Source: Eledone cirrhosa (Eukaryota; Mollusca; Cephalopoda; Octopoda; Eledonidae). From it: DNA of 64,000 nucleotides. The stretch covers positions 27,235,956 through 27,299,955 of the forward strand of contig OZ024741.1 in NCBI GenBank assembly GCA_964016885.1. Direction: 5' to 3'. The position numbers and the translations under genes were made by a program. Within the stretch, counting starts at the first letter, position 1, and each line of letters starts with the position of its first letter. Below, piece after piece: positions 15,501-27,292 of this stretch. The notes beneath the pieces were generated by a model. That model saw only the letters and a list, made by a program, of their open reading frames with translations, was not told the origin of the DNA and did not search any database.

Positions 15501-16499
15501 AGACTGTAATAAACACTAAGACCTCCCCTGTTACTCATAAGACAAGATAAACAGACTGTAATAAACACTAAGACCTTCCCTGTTACTCATAAGACAACAA
15601 GATAAACAGACTGTAATAAACACTAAGACCTTCCCTGTTACTCATAAGACAAGATAAACAGACAGTAATAAAGACTAAGACCTTCCCTGTTACTCATAAG
15701 ACAACAAGATAAACAGACTGTAATAAACACTAAGACCTCCCCTGTTACTCATAAGACAATTTAAACAGACTGTAATAAACACTAAGACCTTCCCTGTTAC
15801 TCATAAGACAACAAGATAAACAGACTGTAATAAACACTAAGACCTCCCCTGTTACTCATAAGACAAGATAAACAGACTAATAAACACTAAGACCTTCCTG
15901 TTACTCATAAGACAAGATAAACAGACTGTAATAAACACTAAGACCTTCCCTGTTACTCATAAGACAACAAGATAAACAGACTGTAATAAACACTAAAACC
16001 TTCCCTGTTACTCATAAGACAAGATAAACAGACTGTAATAAACACTAAGACCTTCCCTGTTACTCATAAGACAACAAGATAAACAGACTGTAATAAACAC
16101 TAAGACCTCCCCTGTTACTCATAAGACAACAAGATAAACAGACTGTAATAAACACTAAGACCTTCCCTGTTACTCATAAGACAAGATAAACAGACTGTAA
16201 TAAACACTAAGACCTCCCCTGTTACTCATAAGACAAGATAAACAGACTGTAATAAACACTAAGACCTTCCCTGTTACTCATAAGACAAGATAAACAGACT
16301 GTAATAAACACTAAGACCTCCCCTGTTACTCATAAGACAACAAGATAAACAGACTGTAATAAACACTAAGACCTTCCCTGTTACTCATAAGACAACAAGA
16401 TAAACAGACTGTAATAAACACTAAGACCTCCCCTGTTACTCATAAGACAAGATAAACAGACTGTAATAAACACTAAGACCTTCCCTGTTACTCATAAGA

Positions 16500-19400
16500 C
16501 AACAAGATAAACAGACTGTAATAAACACTAAGACCTTCCCTGTTACTCATAAGACAAGATAAACAGACTGTAATAAACACTAAGACCTTCCCTGTTACTC
16601 ATAAGACAACAAGATAAACAGACTGTAATAAACACTAAGACCTTCCCTGTTACTCATAAGACAAGATAAACAGACTGTAATAAACACTAAGACCTTCCCT
16701 GTTACTCATAAGACAAGATAAACAGACTGTAATAAACACTAAGACCTTCCCTGTTACTCATAAGACAAGATAAACAGACTGTAATAAACACTAAGACCTC
16801 CCCTGTTACTCATAAGACAAGATAAACAGACTGTAATAAACACTAAGACCTTCCCTGTTACTCATAAGACAACAAGATAAACAGACTGTAATAAACACTA
16901 AGACCTTCCCTGTTACTCATAAGACAACAAGATAAACAGACTGTAATAAACACTAAGACCTTCCCTGTTACTCATAAGACAAGATAAACGGACTGTAATA
17001 AACACTAAGACCTTCCCTGTTACTCATAAGACAACAAGATAAACAGACTTTAATAAACACTAAGACCTCCCCTGTTACTCATAAGACAAGATAAACAGAC
17101 TGTAATAAACACTAAGACCTTCCCTGTTACTCATAAGACAAGATAAACAGACTGTAATAAACACTAAGACCTTCCCTGTTACTCATAAGACAACAAGATA
17201 AACAGACTGTAATAAACACTAAGACCTTCCCTGTTACTCATAAGACAAGATAAACAGACTGTAATAAACACTAAGACCTTCCCTGTTACTCATAAGACAA
17301 GATAAACAGACTGTAATAAACACTAAGACCTTCCCTGTTACTCATAAGACAACAAGATAAACAGACTGTAATAAACACTAAGACCTTCCCTGTTACTCAT
17401 AAGACAACAAGATAAACAGACTGTAATAAACACTAAGACCTCCCCTGTTACTCATAAGACAAGATAAACAGACTGTAATAAACACTAAGACCTTCCCTGT
17501 TACTCATAAGACAACAAGATAAACAGACTGTAATAAACACTAAGACCTTCCCTGTTACTCATAAGACAACAAGATAAACAGACTGTAATAAACACTAAGA
17601 CCTCCCCTGTTACTCATAAGACAAGATAAACAGACTGTAATAAACACTAAGACCTTCCCTGTTACTCATAAGACAAGATAAACAGACTGTAATAAACACT
17701 AAGACCTTCCCTGTTACTCATAAGACAACAAGATAAACAGACTGTAATAAACACTAAGACCTTCCCTGTTACTCATAAGACAACAAGATAAACAGACTGT
17801 AATAAACACTAAGACCTCCCCTGTTACTCATAAGACAAGATAAACAGACTGTAATAAACACTAAGACCTTCCCTGTTACTCATAAGACAACAAGATAAAC
17901 AGACTGTAATAAACACTAAGACCTCCCCTGTTACTCATAAGACAAGATAAACAGACTGTAATAAACACTAAGACCTTCCCTGTTACTCATAAGACAAGAT
18001 AAACAGACTGTAATAAACACTAAGACCTCCCCTGTTACTCATAAGACAAGATAAACAGACTAATAAACACTAAGACCTTCCCTGTTACTCATAAGACAAG
18101 ATAAACAGACTGTAATAAACACTAAGACCTTCCCTGTTACTCATAAGACAACAAGATAAACAGACTGTAATAAACACTAAGACCTTCCCTGTTACTCATA
18201 AGACAAGATAAACAGACTGTAATAAACACTAAGACCTTCCCTGTTACTCATAAGACAACAAGATAAACAGACTGTAATAAACACTAAGACCTCCCCTGTT
18301 ACTCATAAGACAAGATAAACAGACTGTAATAAACACTAAGACCTTCCCTGTTACTCATAAGACAACAAGATAAACAGACTGTAATAAACACTAAGACCTT
18401 CCCTGTTACTCATAAGACAACAAGATAAACAGACTGTAATAAACACTAAGACCTTCCCTGTTACTCATAAGACAAGATAAACAGACTGTAATAAACACTA
18501 AGACCTCCCCTGTTACTCATAAGACAAGATAAACAGACTGTAATAAACACTAAGACCTTCCCTGTTACTCATAAGACAAGATAAACAGACTGTAATAAAC
18601 ACTAAGACCTCCCCTGTTACTCATAAGACAACAAGATAAACAGACTGTAATAAACACTAAGACCTTCCCTGTTACTCATAAGACAACAAGATAAACAGAC
18701 TGTAATAAACACTAAGACCTCCCCTGTTACTCATAAGACAAGATAAACAGACTGTAATAAACACTAAGACCTTCCCTGTTACTCATAAGACAACAAGATA
18801 AACAGACTGTAATAAACACTAAGACCTTCCCTGTTACTCATAAGACAAGATAAACAGACTGTAATAAACACTAAGACCTTCCCTGTTACTCATAAGACAA
18901 CAAGATAAACAGACTGTAATAAACACTAAGACCTTCCCTGTTACTCATAAGACAAGATAAACAGACTGTAATAAACACTAAGACCTTCCCTGTTACTCAT
19001 AAGACAAGATAAACAGACTGTAATAAACACTAAGACCTTCCCTGTTACTCATAAGACAAGATAAACAGACTGTAATAAACACTAAGACCTCCCCTGTTAC
19101 TCATAAGACAAGATAAACAGACTGTAATAAACACTAAGACCTTCCCTGTTACTCATAAGACAACAAGATAAACAGACTGTAATAAACACTAAGACCTTCC
19201 CTGTTACTCATAAGACAACAAGATAAACAGACTGTAATAAACACTAAGACCTTCCCTGTTACTCATAAGACAAGATAAACGGACTGTAATAAACACTAAG
19301 ACCTTCCCTGTTACTCATAAGACAACAAGATAAACAGACTGTAATAAACACTAAGACCTCCCCTGTTACTCATAAGACAAGATAAACAGACTGTAATAAA

Positions 19401-19560
19401 CACTAAGACCTTCCCTGTTACTCATAAGACAAGATAAACAGACTGTAATAAACACTAAGACCTTCCCTGTTACTCATAAGACAACAAGATAAACAGACTG
19501 TAATAAACACTAAGACCTTCCCTGTTACTCATAAGACAAGATAAACAGACTGTAATAAAC
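16500..19560. repeat. Second higher-order duplication in the satellite (offset about 2291 bp)
   Basis: The rare variant 'aagataaacgg' occurs at 16981 and again at 19272. The flanking monomers have the same long/short and C/T order in both places, apart from 'gactttaat' at about 17048, which is 'gactgtaat' in the other copy. The duplicated segment is at least several hundred bases; I did not fix its outer limits. Confidence 0.6.
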
Positions 19561-20769
19561 ACTAAGACCTTCCCTGTTACTCATAAGACAAGATAAACAG
19601 ACTGTAATAAACACTAAGACCTTCCCTGTTACTCATAAGACAACAAGATAAACAGACTGTAATAAACACTAAGACCTTCCCTGTTACTCATAAGACAACA
19701 AGATAAACAGACTGTAATAAACACTAAGACCTCCCCTGTTACTCATAAGACAAGATAAACAGACTGTAATAAACACTAAGACCTTCCCTGTTACTCATAA
19801 GACAACAAGATAAACAGACTGTAATAAACACTAAGACCTTCCCTGTTACTCATAAGACAACAAGATAAACAGACTGTAATAAACACTAAGACCTCCCCTG
19901 TTACTCATAAGACAAGATAAACAGACTGTAATAAACACTAAGACCTTCCCTGTTACTCATAAGACAAGATAAACAGACTGTAATAAACACTAAGACCTTC
20001 CCTGTTACTCATAAGACAACAAGATAAACAGACTGTAATAAACACTAAGACCTTCCCTGTTACTCATAAGACAACAAGATAAACAGACTGTAATAAACAC
20101 TAAGACCTCCCCTGTTACTCATAAGACAAGATAAACAGACTGTAATAAACACTAAGACCTTCCCTGTTACTCATAAGACAACAAGATAAACAGACTGTAA
20201 TAAACACTAAGATCTCCCCTGTTACTCATAAGACAAGATAAACAGACTGTAATAAACACTAAGACCTTCCCTGTTACTCATAAGACAAGATAAACAGACT
20301 GTAATAAACACTAAGACCTTCCCTGTTACTCATAAGACAAGATAAACAGACTGTAATAAACACTAAGACCTCCCCTGTTACTCATAAGACAACAAGATAA
20401 ACAGACTGTAATAAACACTAAGACCTTCCCTGTTACTCATAAGACAAGATAAACAGACTGTAATAAACACTAAGACCTCCCCTGTTACTCATAAGACATC
20501 AAGATAAACAGACTGTAATAAACACTAAAACCTCCCCTGTTACTCATAAGACATCAAGATAAACAGACTGTAATAAACACTAAGACCTTCCCTGTTACTC
20601 ATAAGACAACAAGATAAACAGACTGTAATAAACACTAAGACCTTCCTTGTTACTCATAAGACAAGATAAACAGACTGTAATAAACACTAAGACCTCCCCT
20701 GTTACTCATAAGACATCAAGATAAACAGACTGTAATAAACACTAAAACCTCCCCTGTAGTGATAGCAAA

Positions 20770-21450
20770 ATAAACACAAAGCAGAAGAAGATATGCAGGA
20801 AAATATGGAGACAGAGAGTTTAGAAGCTAAAGGACCTTTCAGTTAAATATAGGTTTAGAAAGGCCCTATAGGATGCAGTAGATGAGTGGGTTGATGAGCT
20901 TGGTACGTAGAGGACAACTGGAAATTCCTATGTGACAACCTTTTACAAACTACTGACGAGACCTTTGGCTGGAGTAAAGTGCCAGCCAGACAGAGAATGA
21001 CCTGGTGGTGGAACAGCCCAGTGGATAGAGACATTAAGGCCAAGAGACAGCAATGGAAAGACTGGAAAAATGGGGGTAGCAGAGACTAGTACCAGGCAGT
21101 TAAGAGAGAAGTAAGACAACAGGTATACGCAGCTCAGAGAGAGGCTGTAAAAAGAAAGTTTGCAATGTCTTGAGACGTGTTCCACATCGCAAGGCAGTGT
21201 GTTAGTGTAAATCAAGATGTTGTTGGGGAAAGATGTTAGAAATTATGCTGGTGCACTTAGCACTACTGATGTTGAAAAGAAAGAGGCCTGGAAATGTTAT
21301 TATGAGAGACTGATGAATGTAGACAATGGGGGGGGGGGGGCTACCAGCAACTTATCCAATAGAAGGACCAGATATTGAAATTGACAGTTTTAAGGTCAAA
21401 GAACCAATCAAAGAAATGAAGAATGGTAAAGCTGCAGGACAATCATAGTT
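20770..21450 (+). pseudogene. Decayed LINE (RTE-like) fragment, middle of the ORF
   Basis: This stretch is a diverged relative of the LINE copies further right. In broken frames it reads pieces matching the linker between endonuclease and reverse transcriptase: T-W-W-W-N-S at about 21000, then D-I-K-A-K-R-Q, G-G-S-R-D, V-Y-A-A-Q-R-E-A, I-A-R-Q-C-V, and finally M-K-N-G-K-A-A-G near 21418-21440. These line up with 30680-31150 of copy 2. At least two in-frame stops and a frameshift are present, and a G13 run at about 21329 interrupts it. It begins 13 bp after the satellite ends and breaks off at an AT microsatellite. It cannot encode a working protein. The level of divergence suggests an older or separate subfamily. 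Confidence 0.75.
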
Positions 21451-21459
21451 ATGTGTATG

Positions 21460-21513
<54 letters not shown>
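21451..21513. repeat. AT microsatellite
   Basis: A run of (AT)n preceded by gtatgtatatgtat terminates the LINE fragment on its left. Confidence 0.95.
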
Positions 21514-21518
<5 letters not shown>

Positions 21519-22008
21519 GAAATAAGTGGAACAAGCAAGATTCAAACAATTTTTTAAAATAAATTAAAAAATATAATTTAAATATTTACCTATTCCATTT
21601 GCTTTTACCCACGGTTTCACTTCACAAAAGATTGGAGATGCCTAGGGACTTCCAATGGAAATGTTCGGATCATCAGAGAACATTTTCCTTACCTAGGACA
21701 AAAGTCCCAGGAACAGCAAAATATATTGCCATCTGCCAGCTAGCACAGGATCGAATGGGGCCGTAAACTTGACCTATGCATGAACCAGCCCTTAGTAGAA
21801 GCGGAAGTAAACATAGACGTATTGTCTATCATGCCACTAAAAATAGCAGCTAAATAAAACAACAGATTTGTTCTCTACATAACGGAGAATATTAAAAGTG
21901 GTTAATATCCCAACAGGTACTAAGTACCCCTGGAAATATATACATAGGGTGTCTATGATACAGTGGTTGTTCTATGGTATTAATTTCACATACCAGAACT
22001 ATAAAATT
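21514..22008. other. Unrecognised intergenic or old-repeat sequence
   Basis: About 500 bp with mixed composition and no convincing reading frame, splice pair or known repeat that I can recognise. It could be an old interspersed repeat. Confidence 0.4.
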
Positions 22009-22009
22009 G

Positions 22010-22103
<94 letters not shown>
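22009..22103. repeat. AT microsatellite at the LINE copy 1 5' junction
   Basis: Roughly 95 bp of (TA)n with one G interruption. LINE copy 1 begins directly at its right edge, so the truncated 5' end joined a TA run. Confidence 0.95.
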
Positions 22104-22105
<2 letters not shown>

Positions 22106-23627
22106 CCAAGTCGTACAGAATGGGGTTGTTCCGAAGGACTGGCATAGCAGCATCATCGTTAACTGTTATAAGGGTAAAGGAGACGCCCTAGATAGGAGTA
22201 ACTATAGAGGCATTAAATTAATCGACCAGGTCATGAAGGTCACGGAAAGAGTAATAGCGCAACTAATCAGAGAGAGAATTGACCTAGATGAAATGCAGTT
22301 CGGGTTTGTGTCAGGCAAAAGTACCACAGACGCTCTTTTCATAGTACGACAACTACAGGAGAAGTACCTAGCTAAAGGTAAACCCCTCTACTTAGCTTTT
22401 GTCGACTTGGAGAAAGCCTTCGACAGAGTCCCCCGCTCCATTATCTGGTGGGCTCTTAGAAAACTAGGCGTTGACGAATGGCTTGTGAGGGCTATACAAG
22501 CCATGTATAAAGAAACAGTCAGCAAGGTTAGAATTAACAACGAATATAGTGAAGAGTTTAGCGTAAAAGTCGGCGTCCATCAGGGCTCTGTTCTCAGTCC
22601 ACTACTATTTATTATTGCCCTTCAGGCTATAACAGAGGAGTTCAAGACAGGCTGCCCATGGGAACTCCTATACGCAGACGACCTGACACTCATAGCGGAA
22701 TCAATGGCCGAGCTAGAGAAGAAATTCCAAACATGGAAGCACGGCCTAGAGTCAAAAGGACTTAAAATTAACCTGGCTAAGACCAAAGTACTAGTTTGTA
22801 GGAAAGAAAACAAGGCGGCGGTCCCTTCTGGGAAATGGTCGTGCTCGGTGTGTAGGAAAGGCGTAGGTAGAAACTCCATTTTATGTCCTAAATGCAAAGT
22901 ATGGGTGCATAAAAGATGTAGTGGGATCACAGGTAAGCTAACTAAGAACATAGATTTTACATGTGGCCGGTGCTCTGGTGCAATAAGTAGCAGCAAGTGC
23001 CCACAAACTACTAGCTCTTTCAATTGCGCAGAGGGTTCTATAGAAATAGTGGACAGCTTCCGTTACCTGGGCGATAAAATCAGCAGTGGGGGAGGGTGCT
23101 CTGAAAGTACTGTAGCTAGAGTCAGAACTGGTTGGAAAAAGTTCAGAGAGCTTATACCACTATTAGCTGCTAAAGGGTTCTCACTAAAAATGAAAGGCAG
23201 GTTGTACGATGCCTGCATACGAACAGCAATGCTGCATGGCAGTGAGACCTGGGCATTGTGTGCAGAGGATATACGCAGACTAGAGAGGAACGAAGCTTGC
23301 ATGCTCCGCTGGATGTGTAACAGTAATATACGTGAACGGCAAAGCATAAACGAACTAAGGAAAAAATTAGAGATAAGAGGGATCAGATGTTGTTTACTCG
23401 AGAGAAGGCTACGTTGGTATGGACACGTGATGCGCATGAAAGTCGATAGCTGTATAACAAAGTGCAGGGCAATAAAGATAGACGGTAGTCACGGAATAGG
23501 CAGACCTAGAAAAACCTGGGACGAGCTGATAAACTCCGACATCACACACTTACACCTCTCCAAGACAATGTCACTGGACCGAGACCTTTGGCGGTACTCA
23601 GTAACAGAGAAGACCCGCCTTACCTAA
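22104..23627 (+). CDS. LINE reverse transcriptase, C-terminal 507 residues (5'-truncated, open)
   Basis: The frame is open from the truncation point to a TAA; the first ATG (22233) is internal, so no true start exists. Residues 1-43 continue the RT fingers (N-Q-V-V-Q-N-G, N-Y-R-G-I). RT motif A is F-V-D-L-E-K-A-F-D with Asp at about residue 101, motif B is H-Q-G-S-V-L-S-P, and motif C is Y-A-D-D at about residues 190-193 (22671-22682). A C4HC3 zinc finger follows at residues 247-290 (22842-22973), spaced C-x2-C-x10-C-x2-C-x4-H-x2-C-x14-C-x2-C. The rest includes R-Y-L-G-D and R-W-Y-G-H-V-M-R-M, typical of RTE-type C-termini. The role is target-primed reverse transcription, but without the endonuclease half this copy is probably inactive. 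It differs from copy 3 by one residue that I found (Lys versus Asn in E-L-R-K/N-K-L). Confidence 0.88.
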
Positions 23628-24031
23628 ATATATAGTAAAACCTACTCCAGCCAGTAGGCATCTCTAACAAAATACACCCCGTCCCACCACCCCCACCCCC
23701 ACCCGATCCACACCACCCCGTTCTATGTAAAGTTATGTTGGTGCCGCGCCATCGAGGCCGAAACAAATGAGATCGTGTAGGTGTCACGACAAAAAAACAC
23801 ACAGTCCACGCTGTAATGTGGCCGTGTAGGCAACACGGTAAAAACCTCCCAGACCCACACTGTAAATGTGGTTGGTGTTAGGAAGGGCATCCAACTGTAG
23901 AAAACCTGCCAGACAGTCCTATGCGAGCAAGACAATCACTCTTGCCTCAAGTGGGACTACCCCCGTCCAAACCCATGCAAGCGTGGAACACGGACGTTAA
24001 ACGTTGATGATGATGATGATGATGATGATGA
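22104..24031 (+). mobile_element. RTE-like LINE, copy 1, 5'-truncated
   Basis: This insertion carries the 3' two thirds of the reverse transcriptase frame, a roughly 400-bp 3' UTR and a (GAT)n tail at 24006-24032. The UTR includes the shared motif ttaggaagggcatccaac and 'cccatgcaagcgtgga'. It is nearly identical, in inverted orientation, to 39685-41607 (copy 3); I noticed only about three substitutions in 1.9 kb. Its flanks differ from those of copy 3, so two separate insertions are more likely than one segmental duplication. The 5' end abuts a TA microsatellite. No clear target-site duplication is visible. Confidence 0.9.
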
Positions 24032-24107
24032 TATATATACACTGCAACCGTGTCAGACTCATCTTAAATCTTCTTTTCTTTGGTTCACAGATATAATAAT
24101 GTCAATC
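24032..24107. other. Short spacer with internal repeat
   Basis: The spacer carries a direct repeat of 'atcttaaatc(a/t)tcttttct' and a pyrimidine tract ending in CAG. It separates the LINE tail from the GAT array. Confidence 0.4.
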
Positions 24108-24982
24108 TTAAATCATCTTTTCTCTTTCTGTTCGAGGTAATGGTTGTTATGGTGATGAGGGTGGTGGTGGTGATGATGATGATGATGGTAGTGATAATGA
24201 TAGTAATGGTAGTGATGATGGTGATGGTGGTGGTAGTGATAATGATAGTAATGGTAGTGATGATGATGATGCTGATGAGTGATGATGATGATGATGGTGG
24301 TGACAGTAATGGCAGTGATGGTGATGATGCTATTAATGGTAGTGATGATGGTAGTGGTTGTGACGGTGATGATGGTGGTAATGACAGTATTGATGATGAT
24401 GATAGTAATAATGGTGATGATGATGACTATAGTGGTGATGGTGATGATGATGGCAGTGATGATGATGATGTTGATGATGACAGTAATGGCAGTGATGGTG
24501 ATGATGATAATAATAGCAGTGGTTATGATGATGGTGATGATGATAGAAATAGTAGTGCTGATGGTGATGGTGATGGTGATGATAGTAATAGTAGTGCTGA
24601 TGGTGATGGTGATGATGATAGTAATAGTAGGGATGATGGTGATGGTGATGATGATAGTAATAGTAGGGATGATGATGGTGATGATGGTAGTGATGATGAT
24701 GATGGTAGTGATGATGATGATGTTGATGATGATGGTGATGATGGCAGTGATGATGATGATGGTGGTGATGGTAGTGATGATGATGATGTTGATGGTGATG
24801 GTAGTGATGATAATGATGGTGATGATGATGATGATGGTGATGGTAGTGATGATGATGATGATGGTGATGGTGGTGATGGTAGTGATGATGATGATGTTGA
24901 TGGTGATGGTAGTGATGATAATGATAATGATGGTGATGATGATGGTGATGGTAGTGATGATAATGATGGTGATACTTTGATG
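24108..24982. repeat. GAT/GGT/AGT three-base minisatellite
   Basis: About 870 bp of GATGATGGT-type units with AGT, AAT and GCT interruptions. All indels appear to be multiples of three, so several frames stay open on both strands: Asp/Gly/Ser-rich, Met/Val-rich, or His/Tyr-rich. Those frames have no start context or domain and are not called as genes. It lies about 75 bp beyond the (GAT)n tail of LINE copy 1. Confidence 0.95.
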
Positions 24983-25089
24983 ATACTTTGATGACTGTCG
25001 TTAGCAGTGACATGAGATAATTATATTAATGAGGAAAATGTATTTAGTGATTACAACATCTGTGGCTGATAGTATTTCTAGCTGCTACT

Positions 25090-27290
25090 GCTGCTTGTGG
25101 TGGTGGGGGGGTAGTTGTGGCAGTGATGGTGAGGGTGGTAGTGGTGGTGGTGGTGATGTGGGTGGTAGTGGTGGTGGTGGTGGTGGTGAGGGTGGTAGTG
25201 GTGGTGGTGGTGGTGGTGGTGAGGGTGGTAGTGGTCGTGGTGGTGGTGAGGGTGGTAGTGGTCGTGGTGGTGGTGAGGGTGGTAGTGGTCGTGGTGGTGG
25301 TGAGGGTGGTAGTGGTGGTGGTGGTGGTGGTGAGGGTGGTAGTGGTCGTGGTGGTGGTGAGGGTGGTAGTGGTGGTGGTGGTGGTGGTGAGGGTGGTAGT
25401 GGTCGTGGTGGTGGTGAGGGTGGTAGTGGTGGTGGTGGTGGTGGTGAGGGTGGTGATGAGGGTGGTAGTGGTGGTGGTGGTGATGAGGGTGGTAGTGGTG
25501 GTGGTGGTGATGAGGGTGGTAGTGGTGGTGGTGGTGGTGGTGAGGGTGGTAGTTGTGGCAGTGATGGTGAGGGTGGTAGTGGTGGTGGTGGTGGTGGTGA
25601 GGGTGGTAGTTGTGGTGGTGGTGGTGAGGGTGGTAGTGGTGGTGGTGGTGGTGGTGATGAGGGTGGTAGTTGTGGCAGTGAGGGTGGTAGTGGTGGTGGT
25701 GAGGGTGGTAGTTGTGGCAGTGAGGGTGGTAGTGGTGGTGGTGGTGAGGGTGGTAGTTGTGGCAGTGATGGTGAAGGTGGTGGTGGTGGTGGTGAGGGTG
25801 GTAGTTGTGGCAGTGATGGTGAGGGTGGTAGTGGTGGCAGTGATGGTGAGGGTGGTAGTGGTGGTGGTGGTGGTGAGGGTGGTAGTGGTGGTGGTGGTGG
25901 TGAGGGTGGTAGTGGTGGTGGTGGTGGTGGTGGTGGTGAGGGTGGTGGTGGTGGTGGTGAGGGTGGTAGTTGTGGCAGTGATGGTGAGGGTGGTAGTGGT
26001 GGTGGTGGTGAGGGTGGTAGTTGTGGCAGTGATGGTGAGGGTGGTAGTGGTGGTGGTGATGGTGAGGATGGTAGTTGTGGCAGTGATGGTGAGGGTGGTA
26101 GTGGTGGTGGTGGTGATGAGGGTGGTAGTTGTGGCAGTGATGGTGAGGGTGGTAGTGGTGGTGGTGGTGAGGGTGGTAGTTGTGGCAGTGATGGTGAGGG
26201 TGGTAGTGGTGGTGGTGGTAGTTGTGGCAGTGATGGTGAGGGTGGTAGTGGTGGTGGTGGTGATGAGGGTGGTAGTTGTGGTGGTGGTGGTGAGGGTGGT
26301 AGTGGTGGTGGTGATGAGGATAGAAGTGGTGGTGGTGGTGGTGAGGGTGGTAGTTGTGGCAGTGATGGTGAAGGTGGTAGTGGTGGTGGTGAGGGTGGTA
26401 GTTGTGGCAGTGATGGTGAGGGTGGTAGTGGTGGTGGTGGTGGTGAGGGTGGTAGTTGTGGCAGTGATGGTGAGGGTGGTAGTGGTGGCAGTGATGGTGA
26501 GGGTGGTAGTGGTGGTGGTGGTGGTGAGGGTGGTAGTGGTGGTGGTGGTGGTGAGGGTGGTAGTGGTGGTGGTGGTGGTGGTGGTGAGGGTGGTAGTGGT
26601 GGTGGTGGTGGTGAGGGTGGTAGTTGTGGCAGTGATGGTGAGGGTGGTAGTGGTGGTGGTGATGGTGAGGATGGTAGTTGTGGCAGTGATGGTGAGGGTG
26701 GTAGTGGTGGTGGTGGTGGTGAGGATGGTAGTTGTGGCAGTGATGGTGAGGGTGGTAGTTGTGGCAGTGAGGGTGGTAGTGGTGGTGGTGAGGGTGGTAG
26801 TTGCGGCAGTGATGGTGAGGGTGGTAGTGGTGGTGGTGATGGTGAGGGTGGTAGTTGTGGCAGTGATGGTGTGGGTGGTAGTGGTGGTGGTGGTGGTGAG
26901 GATGGTAGTTGTGGCAGTGATGGTGAGGGTGGTAGTGGTGGTGGTGGTGATGAGGGTGGTAGTTGTGGTGGTGGTGATGAGGATAGAAGTGGTGGTGGTG
27001 GTGGTGAGGGTGGTTGTTGTGGCAGTGATGGTGAAGGTGGTAGTGGTGGTGGTGAGGGTGGTAGTTGTGGCAGTGATGGTGAGGGTGGTAGTGGTGGTGG
27101 TGGTGATGTGGGTGGTAGATGTGGCAGTGATGGTGAGGATGTTGGTGGTAGTGGGGGTAGCAGTGGTGGTGAGGATAGTAGTGGTGGTGGTGGTGATGAG
27201 GGTGGTAGTTGTGGCAGTGATGGTGAGGATGTTGGTGGTAGTGGGGGTAGCAGTGGTGGTGAGGGTGGTAGTTGTGGTGGTGGCGATAGT
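25090..27290. repeat. GGT-rich minisatellite with a 650-660-bp higher-order period
   Basis: The array is built from GGTGGTGGT runs, GAGGGTGGTAGT and a second subunit with 'ggtagttgtggcagtgatgg'. Larger blocks recur: the rare 'gatagaagtgg' occurs at 26321 and 26984 (offset 663), and a duplicated 'gtggtggcagtgatgg' occurs at about 25831 and 26482 (offset 651). The + strand is extremely G-rich with closely spaced GG doublets. Stop-free frames of 730-761 codons exist on both strands purely from the three-base period. Confidence 0.95.
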
Positions 27291-27292
27291 GG

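Larger units (their letters stand above)
1..20757. repeat. 55/52-bp satellite array
   Basis: A single tandem array of about 385 monomers fills the first third of the window and continues off its left edge. The monomer starts taataaacactaagacc, contains ctgttactcataagac and ends gataaacagactg. Two common binary variants exist: a 3-bp insertion (gacaacaagat, 55 bp, versus gacaagat, 52 bp) and C or T in the sixth third of the unit (cctcccctg versus ccttccctg). Rarer 1-bp losses (cctccctg) also occur. No coding sense is apparent; short frames across it are periodic artefacts with N gaps translated as X. Its function is unknown; it could be centromeric, subtelomeric or just an expanded intergenic minisatellite. 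The right border is abrupt at 'cctcccctgt' followed by 'agtgatagc'. Confidence 0.97.

Noticed and set aside
1..20757. CRISPR-like array (short direct repeats at regular spacing)
   Set aside because: The whole 52-55-bp unit is conserved with no unique spacers, and the setting is a eukaryotic genome. It is a satellite.
20855..21215. Minus-strand short frames beside the satellite as host genes
   Set aside because: They lie antisense to the decayed LINE fragment, whose + strand has the recognisable protein landmarks.
24040..24107. Possible splice acceptor 'ttctttggttcacag' before the GAT array
   Set aside because: What follows is a few codons and then a simple repeat; no exon-like sequence or donor.
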